64,000 nucleotides of DNA from Nitrospira defluvii (lineage in GTDB: Bacteria > Nitrospirota > Nitrospiria > Nitrospirales > Nitrospiraceae): positions 372,001-436,000 of the forward strand of contig WYAX01000012.1 in assembly GCA_011525625.1 (NCBI GenBank), given 5' to 3'. The first letter of the stretch is position 1. The number at the start of each line of letters is the position of its first letter. The notes under the pieces are model-generated. The model was given only the letters and a program-made list of their open reading frames with translations, had not been told where the DNA came from and made no database searches. Below, in pieces: positions 43,765 through 57,488 of the stretch. The position numbers and the translations under genes are program-made.

Positions 43765-43822
43765 TGAGCTCAAAGTGTAGGCCCTTTGGCGGATTGAGCT
43801 CATCGGCAGAATTCGGTACTCT
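43765..43822 (+). promoter_or_regulatory. Candidate promoter and paired TGAGCTCA palindromes ahead of aclB
   Basis: The 8-bp palindrome TGAGCTCA occurs at 43765-43772 and 43795-43802, exactly 30 bases apart (about three helical turns). The second copy overlaps TTGAGC (43794-43799), a possible -35 box with TACTCT (43817-43822) 17 bases on as a weak -10. The pair could bind a dimeric regulator of the citrate-lyase operon. Confidence 0.35.
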
Positions 43823-43867
43823 GTCCATCCTTTTCTTTGCCCGTTCACATACAAGGAGTCGTCAACC

Positions 43868-45067
43868 ATGGCGAAAGTGCTAGAAGGCCCAGGCATGGGG
43901 CTGATGAAGAAGTGGGGGATCCACGTTCCGAACTATGCGGTGGTGACCTCTGCTGATGAACTCACCAAACTTGGACAGGCTAATGACTGGATGAAGACAT
44001 CCAAGTTGGTTGCCAAGGCGCATGAAGCATTGGGCTCGCGCTTCAAGCTCGGCCTGGTGAAGGTCGGCTTAGATTTGCAGGGTGCCATAGCTGCGACGAA
44101 GGAAATGATTGGTCGGCAAGTCGGAAGCATTACGGTGTCGCAAGTCATCGTCTCGGAGATGGTTCCGCACAAGGAAGAATATTACTGCGCCGTGAAGTCG
44201 ACACGAGAAGGCAGCGAGATTCTCGTCGCCAACTGCGGTGGCATCGAGGTCGAATCGAACTGGGAGCGCGTCAAGCGGTTGTGCCTCGATGTGGGCCAGC
44301 AGCCGACTTCAGATGGGTTGGAGAAGTTAGCGAAGGAGGCCGGATTTACCGGGGCCTTGGCCAAGAAGATGGCGGAATTCGCCGGCAAGATGTTCACCTG
44401 CTTCGACAGCGAGGATGCCCAGTATCTTGAAGTGAATCCGGTCGTCACCCGTGAAAGTGATGGAGAGTTAGTCGCACTGGATGCTGTGACACTTCTTGAT
44501 GGTGACGCCAAGTTCCGACATCCGGACTGGAATTTCGCCTTCGCGGCGGAATTCGGACGCGCCTATTCCAAGGATGAAGTTGAAGTCATGGCGGTGGACA
44601 GTAAAATCAAGGGCTCAGTCAAATTTATCGAAATCCCCGGGGGCGACACGGCAATGCTGCCTGCCGGCGGTGGTGCCAGCGTGTACTACTCCGATGCAGT
44701 GGTAGCCCGAGGTGGGAAATTGGCCAATTATGCGGAATATTCTGGGGATCCTCCAGACTGGGCTGTCGAGGTATTGACCGAGAAGGTCTGCTCGTTGCCG
44801 GGGATCAAGAACATCATTGTCGGTGGTGCGATCGCGAACTTCACCGACGTGAAGAAGACCTTCGGTGGCATCATCAACGGCTTCCGCAAGGCGAAAGCGG
44901 ATGGCAAGTTGAAGGGCGTGAAGATTTGGGTTCGCCGTGGCGGGCCGCGCGAAAGGGAAGGTCTCGACGCGATGCGGGCTTTGAAGGAAGAAGGCTTCGA
45001 TATCAATGTCTTCGACCGGAATACGCCGCTGACCGACATTGTCGACAAGGCGCTCCAAGCGAAATGA
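43868..45067 (+). CDS. aclB: ATP-citrate lyase, small (beta) subunit
   Basis: The 399-residue product has the length and sequence of the ATP-grasp-type small subunit of the two-subunit bacterial ATP-citrate lyase (AKVLEGPGMGLMKKWGIHVPNY, EVNPVVTRESDGELVALDAVT and AIANFTDVKKTFGG). With AclA it splits citrate into acetyl-CoA and oxaloacetate, the key step of the reductive TCA cycle. AAGGAG precedes the ATG. It heads the large rTCA operon; no terminator is seen before aclA. Confidence 0.9.
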   Translation: MAKVLEGPGMGLMKKWGIHVPNYAVVTSADELTKLGQANDWMKTSKLVAKAHEALGSRFKLGLVKVGLDLQGAIAATKEMIGRQVGSITVSQVIVSEMVPHKEEYYCAVKSTREGSEILVANCGGIEVESNWERVKRLCLDVGQQPTSDGLEKLAKEAGFTGALAKKMAEFAGKMFTCFDSEDAQYLEVNPVVTRESDGELVALDAVTLLDGDAKFRHPDWNFAFAAEFGRAYSKDEVEVMAVDSKIKGSVKFIEIPGGDTAMLPAGGGASVYYSDAVVARGGKLANYAEYSGDPPDWAVEVLTEKVCSLPGIKNIIVGGAIANFTDVKKTFGGIINGFRKAKADGKLKGVKIWVRRGGPREREGLDAMRALKEEGFDINVFDRNTPLTDIVDKALQAK

Positions 45068-45172
45068 TGCGTACCGAGTGATGTGTCACGTGTGACAGGA
45101 CTGCAGGGGCCTAGCTCCTTCTCGTCACCTGTCAACCGTCGCTCTTCACGGATTTTTAAGAGGGAGACCCCG

Positions 45173-46993
45173 ATGAGTATTCTGGCAAACAAGGACACCC
45201 GCGTAGTGATTCAGGGTGGTCAAGCAGGTGTCAACGCGGCGCGGCGGATGGCGGAGTTTTGCTACCTGATCAAGCGTCCTCTGAACGTGGAAGCCTTTGT
45301 GTACCCCCCCGATGCTGGAAAAACGAATGAAATCCCCTATGGCAGCGGATTGATCGCCATTCCTGTCTACAAGAGCATCGCGGAGGCGACCAAGCATCAC
45401 CCTAGTATCAATACCAGTCTTGTCTACATCGGCGCCGACCGCGCTATGAAAGGCGGGATGGAAGCCCTGGATGATTCCCACATCAAGGTGGTCTCAATGA
45501 TCACCGAGGGTGTGCCCGAAAAAGATGCCAAGTTGCTGGGTGCTCATGCTCGAAAGCTCGGCAAGGTCTTTAATGGTCCTTCTTCCATCGGCATCATTTC
45601 GGCCGGTGCCTGCCGTTTGGGAGTTATCGGCGGTGCATTCGACAACCTTGTCCTTTCCAAGCTTTATCGAGAAGGTTCGTTCGGCGTCATTACGAAGTCG
45701 GGCGGCCTTTCTAATGAGATCATCTGGATCTGCTCCCAGTTCGCAGACGGTATCACGACGGCGATCGGCATCGGTGGCGACGCTTATCCTGGGACCGATT
45801 ACGTCAGCTATCTGGAGATGTTCGAAAACGATCCGCAGACCAAGGCGGTCGTGATTGTCGGGGAAATGGGTGGCGATCTTGAGGAGCGTGCAGCCGAGTG
45901 GTATGGCGCGAAGAAGCGGCGGATCAAGCTAATCGGCGTTGTGTCGGGCTTCTGTCAGGAGAGCTTGCCGAAGGGGATGAAATTCGGTCATGCCGGGGCA
46001 AAGGAGGGCATGAAGGGCGAAGGGTCGGCGCGCTCCAAATCAGATGCGCTGAAGAAGTCGGGCGCCATTGTCCCGCCGACGTTTGGCGCCTTGGGTCCAG
46101 TCATCAAGGAAACGTACGAAGAGTTGCTCAAGTCCGGTCAGGTGAAACCAGTGGTGGAGCCGGCAACCCTGCCGAGGCTGCCAAAGTCTATAGAAGAAGC
46201 AATGAAGGCCGATGAAGTCATGGTGGCCCCGTTGATCCGCACCACGATCAGCGACGACCGGGGCGATGAGCCCTGTTACGACGGATACCCGGCCTCCGAG
46301 CTCATCAACAAAGGCTACGAAATCCCGCACGTGATCGGTCTGCTCTGGGATAAGCGGCTTATCTCCAAGCAAGAAGCTGAAATTATCAAGCGCATTATGA
46401 TGCTTTCTGCTGATCACGGTCCCTGCGTGAGTGGCGCCTATGCGACCATCCTTGCAGCTTGTGCCGGTATCGGTTTGTCCCAGGCGGTAGCTGCTGGTCT
46501 GATTATGATCGGGCCTCGGTTCGGCGGGGCCGTTACGGATGCTGGACGATTTTTCAAGTACGCCGTCGACAATAAGATGGCGGTGGACGAATTCCTGGCC
46601 TACATGAAGAAAAATCACGGTCCGGTTCCGGGCATCGGCCATCGCGTGAAGAGCCTGCGTAACCCAGACAAGCGTGTGAAGGAACTGGTTGGGTACGTAA
46701 AGAGCCTGAACATTAAGACCCCCTGCCTTGACTTCGCGTTGGAAGTCGAGAAAGTTACAGCAGTCAAGAAGGACAATCTGATTCTGAATGTCGACGGGAC
46801 CATGGCGGCCGTGTTGGTCGATATCGGGTTCCCGGTCGACAGTTTAAACGGCTTCTTTATTCTTTCCCGGACGATTGGTCTGATCGGCCATTGGGTGGAC
46901 CAGAAGCGCCAGGAGAGCCGCTTGATACGGTTGTTCGATTATCTGGTGAATTATGCGGCGCCCAAACGACGCGAAGTGCCGCCGCTTAAATAG
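45173..46993 (+). CDS. aclA: ATP-citrate lyase, large (alpha) subunit
   Basis: The 606-residue product joins a succinyl-CoA-synthetase-alpha-like half, with the phosphorylated His273 in the FGHAGAKEGM motif, to a citrate-synthase-like half (GPCVSGAYATILAACAG, RFGGAVTDAGRFF, VPGIGHRVKS). AGAGGGAG precedes ATG 45173; the longer frame to 45083 adds 30 residues lacking family similarity. Length matches the Chlorobium-type AclA (about 608 residues). Confidence 0.93.
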   Translation: MSILANKDTRVVIQGGQAGVNAARRMAEFCYLIKRPLNVEAFVYPPDAGKTNEIPYGSGLIAIPVYKSIAEATKHHPSINTSLVYIGADRAMKGGMEALDDSHIKVVSMITEGVPEKDAKLLGAHARKLGKVFNGPSSIGIISAGACRLGVIGGAFDNLVLSKLYREGSFGVITKSGGLSNEIIWICSQFADGITTAIGIGGDAYPGTDYVSYLEMFENDPQTKAVVIVGEMGGDLEERAAEWYGAKKRRIKLIGVVSGFCQESLPKGMKFGHAGAKEGMKGEGSARSKSDALKKSGAIVPPTFGALGPVIKETYEELLKSGQVKPVVEPATLPRLPKSIEEAMKADEVMVAPLIRTTISDDRGDEPCYDGYPASELINKGYEIPHVIGLLWDKRLISKQEAEIIKRIMMLSADHGPCVSGAYATILAACAGIGLSQAVAAGLIMIGPRFGGAVTDAGRFFKYAVDNKMAVDEFLAYMKKNHGPVPGIGHRVKSLRNPDKRVKELVGYVKSLNIKTPCLDFALEVEKVTAVKKDNLILNVDGTMAAVLVDIGFPVDSLNGFFILSRTIGLIGHWVDQKRQESRLIRLFDYLVNYAAPKRREVPPLK

Positions 46994-47101
46994 TATTAAA
47001 CGAGGCCGGTCTTTTGTGAGATGGTGCTGGCTGGAGCTGGCTGCCTCGCGGAGGATGGGTCGCGCATTCCATAGATCGTACTAACAGACGGAGAACCTAC
47101 T

Positions 47102-51599
<4,498 letters not shown>

Positions 51600-51686
51600 G
51601 CGGTTATGATTTGATCCGGTGTCAGGTGTAAGGGGAGCGGAGCGGCTCTCCTTACGCCGTACCTTTTCACGATTCACGAGAGAGCC

Positions 51687-52397
51687 ATGGCACAAGAAGA
51701 CACGAACGTGATCGATCAGCCCGAAGTATTGCGCCACAAGATGGTGACGATTGAAATCTCCGGGAAGAAGTATGAAGTGCCGGAGGGGATCACCGTAATC
51801 AAGGCCTTGTGGCACACCGGACAAGAAGTGGTACGCGGAGCCGGTTGCCTGGGTGGATTTTGTGGGGCTTGCGCGACGTATTATCGGACGAAGGACGATC
51901 CTAAGGTTCGGACCTGTTTGGCTTGCCAGATGGCCGTCGAAGATGGAATGTCCTTTACCATCATGCCTCCGTTTCCAGCGCGCAAAGCGCTCTACGACAT
52001 CCAGTCTCTCAAAGATCCGAAGCAAGATCTGTTTAATTTGTACCCTGAGGCGCCGCTCTGTAGGAATTGCAATGCCTGTACGGAAGCGTGCCCACAGAAG
52101 ATCGATGTGCGGGAAGGGGTATGGAAGGCCGTCTTCGGGGATTTTAAGAGCGTTTCTGAGATGTTCATGGATTGCGTGATGTGCGGCATGTGCACACCGG
52201 TGTGCATCGCAGATATCGCCCCTAATCTCGTGGCGTTGTATGTAAGCCGTGCACAGGGCGCTCATTTTACGGAAAAACCGCAGGGCCTCGATATCCGCAT
52301 TAAAGAGATTCAGGAAGGCCGCTATCACGACGAGTGGAAGAAAGTGCTCGGCATGAATGAGCAGGAGTTAGCCGACCACTGCGCGACAGTGAAATAA
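51687..52397 (+). CDS. frdB: Fumarate reductase-type iron-sulfur subunit
   Basis: The 236-residue product has an N-terminal [2Fe-2S] ferredoxin domain (Cys54, Cys59, Cys62 and the CLAC near residue 77) followed by CRNCNACTEACP and CVMCGMCTPVC, fitting two [4Fe-4S] clusters. Usual FrdB/SdhB proteins have one [4Fe-4S] and one [3Fe-4S] cluster, so this resembles the soluble fumarate reductase-linked types. It is paired with the flavoprotein gene that follows; no membrane-anchor gene is present. Confidence 0.8.
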   Translation: MAQEDTNVIDQPEVLRHKMVTIEISGKKYEVPEGITVIKALWHTGQEVVRGAGCLGGFCGACATYYRTKDDPKVRTCLACQMAVEDGMSFTIMPPFPARKALYDIQSLKDPKQDLFNLYPEAPLCRNCNACTEACPQKIDVREGVWKAVFGDFKSVSEMFMDCVMCGMCTPVCIADIAPNLVALYVSRAQGAHFTEKPQGLDIRIKEIQEGRYHDEWKKVLGMNEQELADHCATVK

Positions 52398-52466
52398 CGC
52401 ATTGTGTCTTCAGCCGGTCTCGGACGACTTTGTTCAGGGATTGAGCGTTGCACTGAAAGCGAAATC

Positions 52467-54068
52467 ATGGATATTCACGCACTCCAGCAGATTGTTCATC
52501 AAACACGAGATGCCCGCCGCAAGCAGACAATCCCGAAATTTTCCCCTGCAGACCGAGACCAACTGATTCACAAGTATCACCCAGACTATCGGGCCACCGC
52601 ATACCGACCGATTCGATTTGGTCCCAATGCCAATGACAAAACGGTTGTGGAGCTTGCTGCCTTGCTAGAAGGCGATAGTTCAATCCCTGAGAATCTTGAT
52701 TTGACTCCGCAGTATACGACGGACGTCCTGGTCGTCGGCGGCGGTGGTGCCGGGTGCGCGGCGGCACTTCATGCCCATGCGAGCGGAGCGAGGGTGATTC
52801 TTGCCACCAAGCTTCGCCTGGGCGACTCCAATAGCGTCATGGCGCAAGGGGGGATGCAAATTTCGGTTGCACCCGAAGACTCACCGGTCACCCATTTTCT
52901 TGACACCCTGAAGGGTGGGCACATGCAAAATGACCATGAGCTGCTCAAGGTCATGGTTGAGGAGGGGCCATCCATTGCCAAGTGGCTCATTGAACTCGGC
53001 GTGCTCTTTGATCGCCAGGCCGACGGTAATTTGCATGTGAAAAAGGGAGGTGGAAGTTCCAAACCGCGTCTTCTTACCTGCTCCGACTATACCGGCCTTG
53101 AAATTATGCGCGTCTTGAAGGATGAGGTTCTGAATCAAAAGATTCAGCTGTTGGAATTTTGTGCCGCGGTGGAGTTGCTCAGCGACGACAATGGTCAATG
53201 CAGCGGTGCGATATTTAAAGATCTCGACAATCAGCGGCATGTGATCGTTGCAGCAAAGTCTGTGATCCTCGCGACGGGCGGGATCGGGCGATTACATATT
53301 CAAGGGTTCCCGACGAGCAATCACTATGGGGCAACCGGTGATGGCTTGTGCTTGTCGTACCGGATGGGCGCCCAGCTCGACCATATCGATACGTTTCAAT
53401 ATCACCCTTCCGGTGCAGTGTATCCTGAGCAACTGATTGGGGCTCTGGTGACCGAAGGCATTCGGTCGGAGGGTGGCCACTTGGTGAATGCCAAGGGGGA
53501 ACGATTCGTTAATGAGCTTGATACTCGTGATGTTGTTTCCTCCTCAATCATTCGAGAGTGCGAGGAAGGTCGAGGCATTAGGACGATGTCCGGCCGGGTA
53601 GGGGTCTGGTTGGATACCCCGTTGCTTGATGCCGAACATGGTCCTGGAACCGTGGAAAAACACTTCCCGGCGATGATGATGCAATTTGAACGATTCGGCA
53701 TCGACATCAGCAAGGACCCTGTGCTGATTTACCCGACGTTGCATTATCAGAATGGCGGAGTGAAGATCGATGCGAACTCGGAAACCAATGTGAAGAATTT
53801 GTTCGTTGCGGGGGAAGCTTCCGGAGGCCTTCATGGGCGAAATCGATTGATGGGTAATTCCCTCCTCGATCTCATGGTGTTCGGCAAGCGATCTGGCTTG
53901 ACCGCCGCTGCTCGAGCCGTCTCCATGCAGCAAGGGAAATTGACGCTCAATCATCTGCAGAGGTTTAGGGCCGAAGCCAAGAAACACGGCAGTTCCAGCG
54001 GTGTGATTTCTCCGATGATTCTTCCCGCCTATACGCGCAAAGAACCAGAACGTACCGTGACGACTTGA
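52467..54068 (+). CDS. frdA: Fumarate reductase-type flavoprotein subunit
   Basis: The 533-residue product has about 85 extra residues before the FAD Rossmann motif (VVGGGGAGCAAALHA), then MAQGGMQISV, QYHPSGAV, TEGIRSEGG and GRNRLMGNSLLDLMVFG near the C-terminus. These support a fumarate reductase/succinate dehydrogenase-type flavoprotein. The context (rTCA operon, no heme b anchor) favours fumarate reduction by a soluble complex. The start was set at ATG 52467 because the family-like part begins there; the ribosome-binding site is weak. Confidence 0.85.
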   Translation: MDIHALQQIVHQTRDARRKQTIPKFSPADRDQLIHKYHPDYRATAYRPIRFGPNANDKTVVELAALLEGDSSIPENLDLTPQYTTDVLVVGGGGAGCAAALHAHASGARVILATKLRLGDSNSVMAQGGMQISVAPEDSPVTHFLDTLKGGHMQNDHELLKVMVEEGPSIAKWLIELGVLFDRQADGNLHVKKGGGSSKPRLLTCSDYTGLEIMRVLKDEVLNQKIQLLEFCAAVELLSDDNGQCSGAIFKDLDNQRHVIVAAKSVILATGGIGRLHIQGFPTSNHYGATGDGLCLSYRMGAQLDHIDTFQYHPSGAVYPEQLIGALVTEGIRSEGGHLVNAKGERFVNELDTRDVVSSSIIRECEEGRGIRTMSGRVGVWLDTPLLDAEHGPGTVEKHFPAMMMQFERFGIDISKDPVLIYPTLHYQNGGVKIDANSETNVKNLFVAGEASGGLHGRNRLMGNSLLDLMVFGKRSGLTAAARAVSMQQGKLTLNHLQRFRAEAKKHGSSSGVISPMILPAYTRKEPERTVTT

Positions 54069-54156
54069 TGGCTGAAGGTTTTGTCGACAAAGCCGCGTCC
54101 TCGCGTGCACGGGTTACGTCATATGTCATGAGCCAATTAGCTCTTATGAGGAATCA

Positions 54157-55335
54157 ATGAACGTTCATGAATTTCAAGCCAAGTCGTTGTTCGCACAATT
54201 CGGCGTGCCGGTACCGCGGGGGAAAGAGATCACGTCTCCTGACGCGGCAACAGCCTGGGCCAATGAGTTGAACACGCCGGTGTTTGTCGTTAAGGCGCAG
54301 ATTCATGCCGGTGGGCGTGGCAAGGCCGGCGGTGTCAAAATTACCAAAGATAAGGCAGCGGTCGCGGGGTTGGCCAAGGAACTGATAGGAAAAACGCTTG
54401 TCACGCATCAGACCGGTTCGAAGGGCCGCGTGGTGCACCGTCTCTTGATGGAAGAAGGCGCGAATATCGCCAAGGAGCTCTACCTCAGCATCCTGGTTGA
54501 TCGGGACACCGGATGGGCTACGTTTATTGCGAGTACCGAAGGCGGCATGGAAATCGAAGAGGTTGCCGAGAAGACTCCGGAAAAGATCATCAAGGAGGCC
54601 GTTGATCCTGCTGTCGGATTCCAGGGCCATAATGGTCGGAATGTCGCGTTCGCGCTCGGATTGCAAAGCATTGAACCGGCTGTCATCAATCCATTCGTAC
54701 AGCTGCTCGGGAACCTGTATCGGCTTTTTATGGAAAAGAACGCCGCCTTAGTGGAGATTAATCCACTGATCATCACGAAAGAAAAGACCTTAGTGGCACT
54801 GGATGGAAAGGTCTCCTTCGATGACAACGCCATCTTTAAGCATGAAGATGTGCAGAAGATGCGTGATCTGAATGAAGAAGATCCCTTGGAGATTGAGGCT
54901 ACGGCGAGCAATCTCAATTACGTCAAGCTCGACGGCAACATTGGTTGCATGGTGAATGGCGCCGGGTTAGCCATGGCCACGATGGACGTGATCAAGCTCG
55001 CCGGCAGCGAGCCTGCCAACTTTCTGGACGTCGGCGGCGGAGCCACAAAGGATACGGTCGCAGCCGGTTTTAGAATTCTTCTGAAAGACCCTAACGTCAA
55101 AGGTATTTTCATCAACATTTTCGGCGGAATCGTCCGTTGTGAACGCATTGCCCACGGTGTGATTGAGGCAGCCAAAGAAGTGAAAATCAATGTGCCCCTC
55201 GTGGTGCGCCTGCAGGGTACGAATGCGCCAGAAGGACGGAAGCTGCTAGCGGAATCCGGCTTGAAAGTCGACGTTGCCGATGACCTCTGGGAGGCAGCCC
55301 AGAAGATTGTGAAGTTGACGGGAAAGGCCGCGTAA
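54157..55335 (+). CDS. sucC: Succinyl-CoA synthetase, beta subunit
   Basis: The 392-residue ATP-grasp protein has the MNVHEFQAKSLFAQFGVPVP opening, KAQIHAGGRGKAGGVK and EINPLIITKEKTLVALDGK. It makes succinyl-CoA from succinate and CoA, the direction needed in the rTCA cycle. It is coupled with sucD at the end of the operon. Confidence 0.94.
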   Translation: MNVHEFQAKSLFAQFGVPVPRGKEITSPDAATAWANELNTPVFVVKAQIHAGGRGKAGGVKITKDKAAVAGLAKELIGKTLVTHQTGSKGRVVHRLLMEEGANIAKELYLSILVDRDTGWATFIASTEGGMEIEEVAEKTPEKIIKEAVDPAVGFQGHNGRNVAFALGLQSIEPAVINPFVQLLGNLYRLFMEKNAALVEINPLIITKEKTLVALDGKVSFDDNAIFKHEDVQKMRDLNEEDPLEIEATASNLNYVKLDGNIGCMVNGAGLAMATMDVIKLAGSEPANFLDVGGGATKDTVAAGFRILLKDPNVKGIFINIFGGIVRCERIAHGVIEAAKEVKINVPLVVRLQGTNAPEGRKLLAESGLKVDVADDLWEAAQKIVKLTGKAA

Positions 55336-55493
55336 GTCCGGCGAATCCGGGTTGGATTCTTGCTCCCCACGCATCGCGCGAATCGGCGGAAGCTCGGGTT
55401 AGACGCAACTAGGACAGCGTTCACCATGACGCAGGTCAGTGATTGTACGCCTGCCCGGTGCTCCGGGGGAGGCGGGAAAGAGAAGAGGATATC

Positions 55494-56366
55494 GTGAGCA
55501 TCTTGGTCAATAAGAATACGCGAGTAGTCGTGCAGGGGATCACGGGAAAGGAAGGCTCCTTCCACGCGACCCAGTGCAAGGCCTATGGAACCCAGGTGGT
55601 CGCCGGCGTGACGCCCGGCAAAGCCGGTCAGGAAGTCGAGGGCATTCCGGTCTTCAATACCGTGCGAGATGCCGTGAAAAAGGCCGACTGTGACACCTCC
55701 CTCATTTTTGTGCCGCCCCCATTCTGCGCGGATGCAATCCTGGAAGCTGCGGATGCCGGGATCAAGCTCGTGATCTGCATCACCGAAGGGATTCCCGTCA
55801 ACGATATGGTTAGGGTGAAGCGGGCGTTGCGCGGGCGCGATGTCCGGCTGGTCGGTCCAAATTGTCCTGGCGTCATCACGGTCGATGAAGCCAAAATTGG
55901 GATTATGCCGGGATTCATTCATAAGAAGGGTGTCGTCGGGGTGGTCTCCCGCAGTGGGACCCTCACGTATGAAGCTGTCCATCAGTTGTCGACCCTTGGG
56001 CTTGGAGAGACGACCTGCGTTGGCATCGGCGGTGACCCGGTCAATGGAACGGGCTTTGTGGATGTGTTGCCGTTATTTGAGAAGGATCCAGAAACGCAGG
56101 CCATCGTTATGATCGGCGAAATCGGTGGAGACGCGGAAGAGAAGGCGGCAGAGTTTATCAAGAAGCAGGTCAAGAAGCCTGTCGTGAGTTTCATCGCGGG
56201 GATCACGGCACCTCCTGGACGTCGAATGGGCCATGCTGGCGCGATTATTTCCGGAGGTAAGGGTACGGCGTCTGAAAAGATGAAGGCTCTAGAATCAGCT
56301 GGTGTGCGAGTGGTGAAAAATCCCGCAGAGATCGGCCACGCCGTGAAAACCGCGTTGGGGCGATAG
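55494..56366 (+). CDS. sucD: Succinyl-CoA synthetase, alpha subunit
   Basis: The 290-residue product has the CoA-binding front ([16 protein letters not shown]) and the phosphorylated His247 in the [10 protein letters not shown] motif. GTG 55494, with AGAGG before it, fits the normal length; the open frame to 55443 adds 17 unrelated residues. It closes the rTCA operon and is followed by a strong terminator. Confidence 0.94.
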   Translation: MSILVNKNTRVVVQGITGKEGSFHATQCKAYGTQVVAGVTPGKAGQEVEGIPVFNTVRDAVKKADCDTSLIFVPPPFCADAILEAADAGIKLVICITEGIPVNDMVRVKRALRGRDVRLVGPNCPGVITVDEAKIGIMPGFIHKKGVVGVVSRSGTLTYEAVHQLSTLGLGETTCVGIGGDPVNGTGFVDVLPLFEKDPETQAIVMIGEIGGDAEEKAAEFIKKQVKKPVVSFIAGITAPPGRRMGHAGAIISGGKGTASEKMKALESAGVRVVKNPAEIGHAVKTALGR

Positions 56367-56389
56367 CCATAGTCGAAGACCGTATACGA

Positions 56390-56420
56390 ACGGGGGCGCC
56401 GGATCTTCCGGCGCCCCCGT
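56390..56420 (+). terminator. Rho-independent terminator of the rTCA operon
   Basis: A perfect 14-bp GC-rich stem (56390-56403 and 56407-56420) with a 3-base TCT loop is followed by TGTATTTT. It ends the transcript that begins ahead of aclB. Confidence 0.88.
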
Positions 56421-56501
56421 TGTATTTTCGGGGTTGAGTTTCATGCCCAGCTTGGGCATGCTGCAACCTTGGGGAAAGTTACCGAGCATCGTGGAGGGGC
56501 T

Positions 56502-57359
56502 ATGAGAATTCGGGTTGTTACGGCACTGCTGGTGGTTGCATTATGGGGGGCCTGGGCGGAGGCGGCTGAACAACGCACGACCCTCACCTGGCACGGGCAC
56601 GCAGCATTTGAAGTCACTACGCCAAAGGGTAGGGTCATTTTGATCGATCCATGGCTGCAGAACCCGCTGAATCCGCTGGTCAAGGCCAAGCAAAACCCGA
56701 TCGACCATATTGCGAAGGCAGATTACATTCTCATCACACACGGGCATTTCGATCATGTGGGCGATGCGGTGGCGATCGCTAAGAAAACCGGCGCGACTCT
56801 TGTGGCCAATTTCGAATTGGCTTCAACTCTGGCCAAGCTCCATGGGTACCCGAAGGACCAAATCGGATTTCCCACGTTTATGAATCCTGGTGGGGAAATT
56901 CGCATTGCCGACGGAGAAGTGCTCGTGGCAATGACGGCCGCAGTCCACTCGAGCGGCCTTGGCAATCCGTTCGCGAAGGAGCAGGAGTCGGATTTTGTCT
57001 ACGGCGGGAACCCAGCTGGTTTCGTCCTGAAGATCCAGGATGGCCCGACGCTCTATCATTCCGGCGATACGGCCTACTTCAAGGATATGGACGTCATCGG
57101 CGAGCAATACACACCCGACGTGGCGCTGTTGAATATCGGGGGGCATTTCGGGATGGAAGCGGACATGGCGGCAAGGGCGGCGGTGAGCGTGAAGGCCAAG
57201 TATGCGATTCCGCATCATTATGGTACTTTTCCTGTGCTGACACAGGATGCGCGAGGGTTCGGCGAAGCGGTGAAGAGCCGGCAGATCAGATTCTTGCTCA
57301 TGCAACCCGGGGAAACCTTGATCTTCGAGGGGGCTCAGCCGCGCGTTCCGCAACACTGA
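56502..57359 (+). CDS. Exported metallo-beta-lactamase-fold hydrolase (UPF0173-like)
   Basis: The 285-residue product has a signal peptide (about residues 1-22, cleaved near AEA/AEQ) and then the UPF0173/MBL fold: LTWHGHAAFEV, ITHGHFDHVGDA (metal-binding HxHxDH), LYHSGDTAYF and AIPHHYGTFP. UPF0173 proteins are generally cytosolic, so an exported form is unusual. GGAGG precedes ATG 56502. Substrate unknown. Confidence 0.85.
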   Translation: MRIRVVTALLVVALWGAWAEAAEQRTTLTWHGHAAFEVTTPKGRVILIDPWLQNPLNPLVKAKQNPIDHIAKADYILITHGHFDHVGDAVAIAKKTGATLVANFELASTLAKLHGYPKDQIGFPTFMNPGGEIRIADGEVLVAMTAAVHSSGLGNPFAKEQESDFVYGGNPAGFVLKIQDGPTLYHSGDTAYFKDMDVIGEQYTPDVALLNIGGHFGMEADMAARAAVSVKAKYAIPHHYGTFPVLTQDARGFGEAVKSRQIRFLLMQPGETLIFEGAQPRVPQH

Positions 57360-57488
57360 ATTCCGAGATTGGTTCTTTTCCCCTATGGGCCAGTCGTGAT
57401 AGGCTGCAGGCCCTTCGGGTTGCAATCGGTCTGATAGGGTGTGTAGCTCGACGCTCATCCACTCCTTTCCCAGAATAGGGACGCTGAC

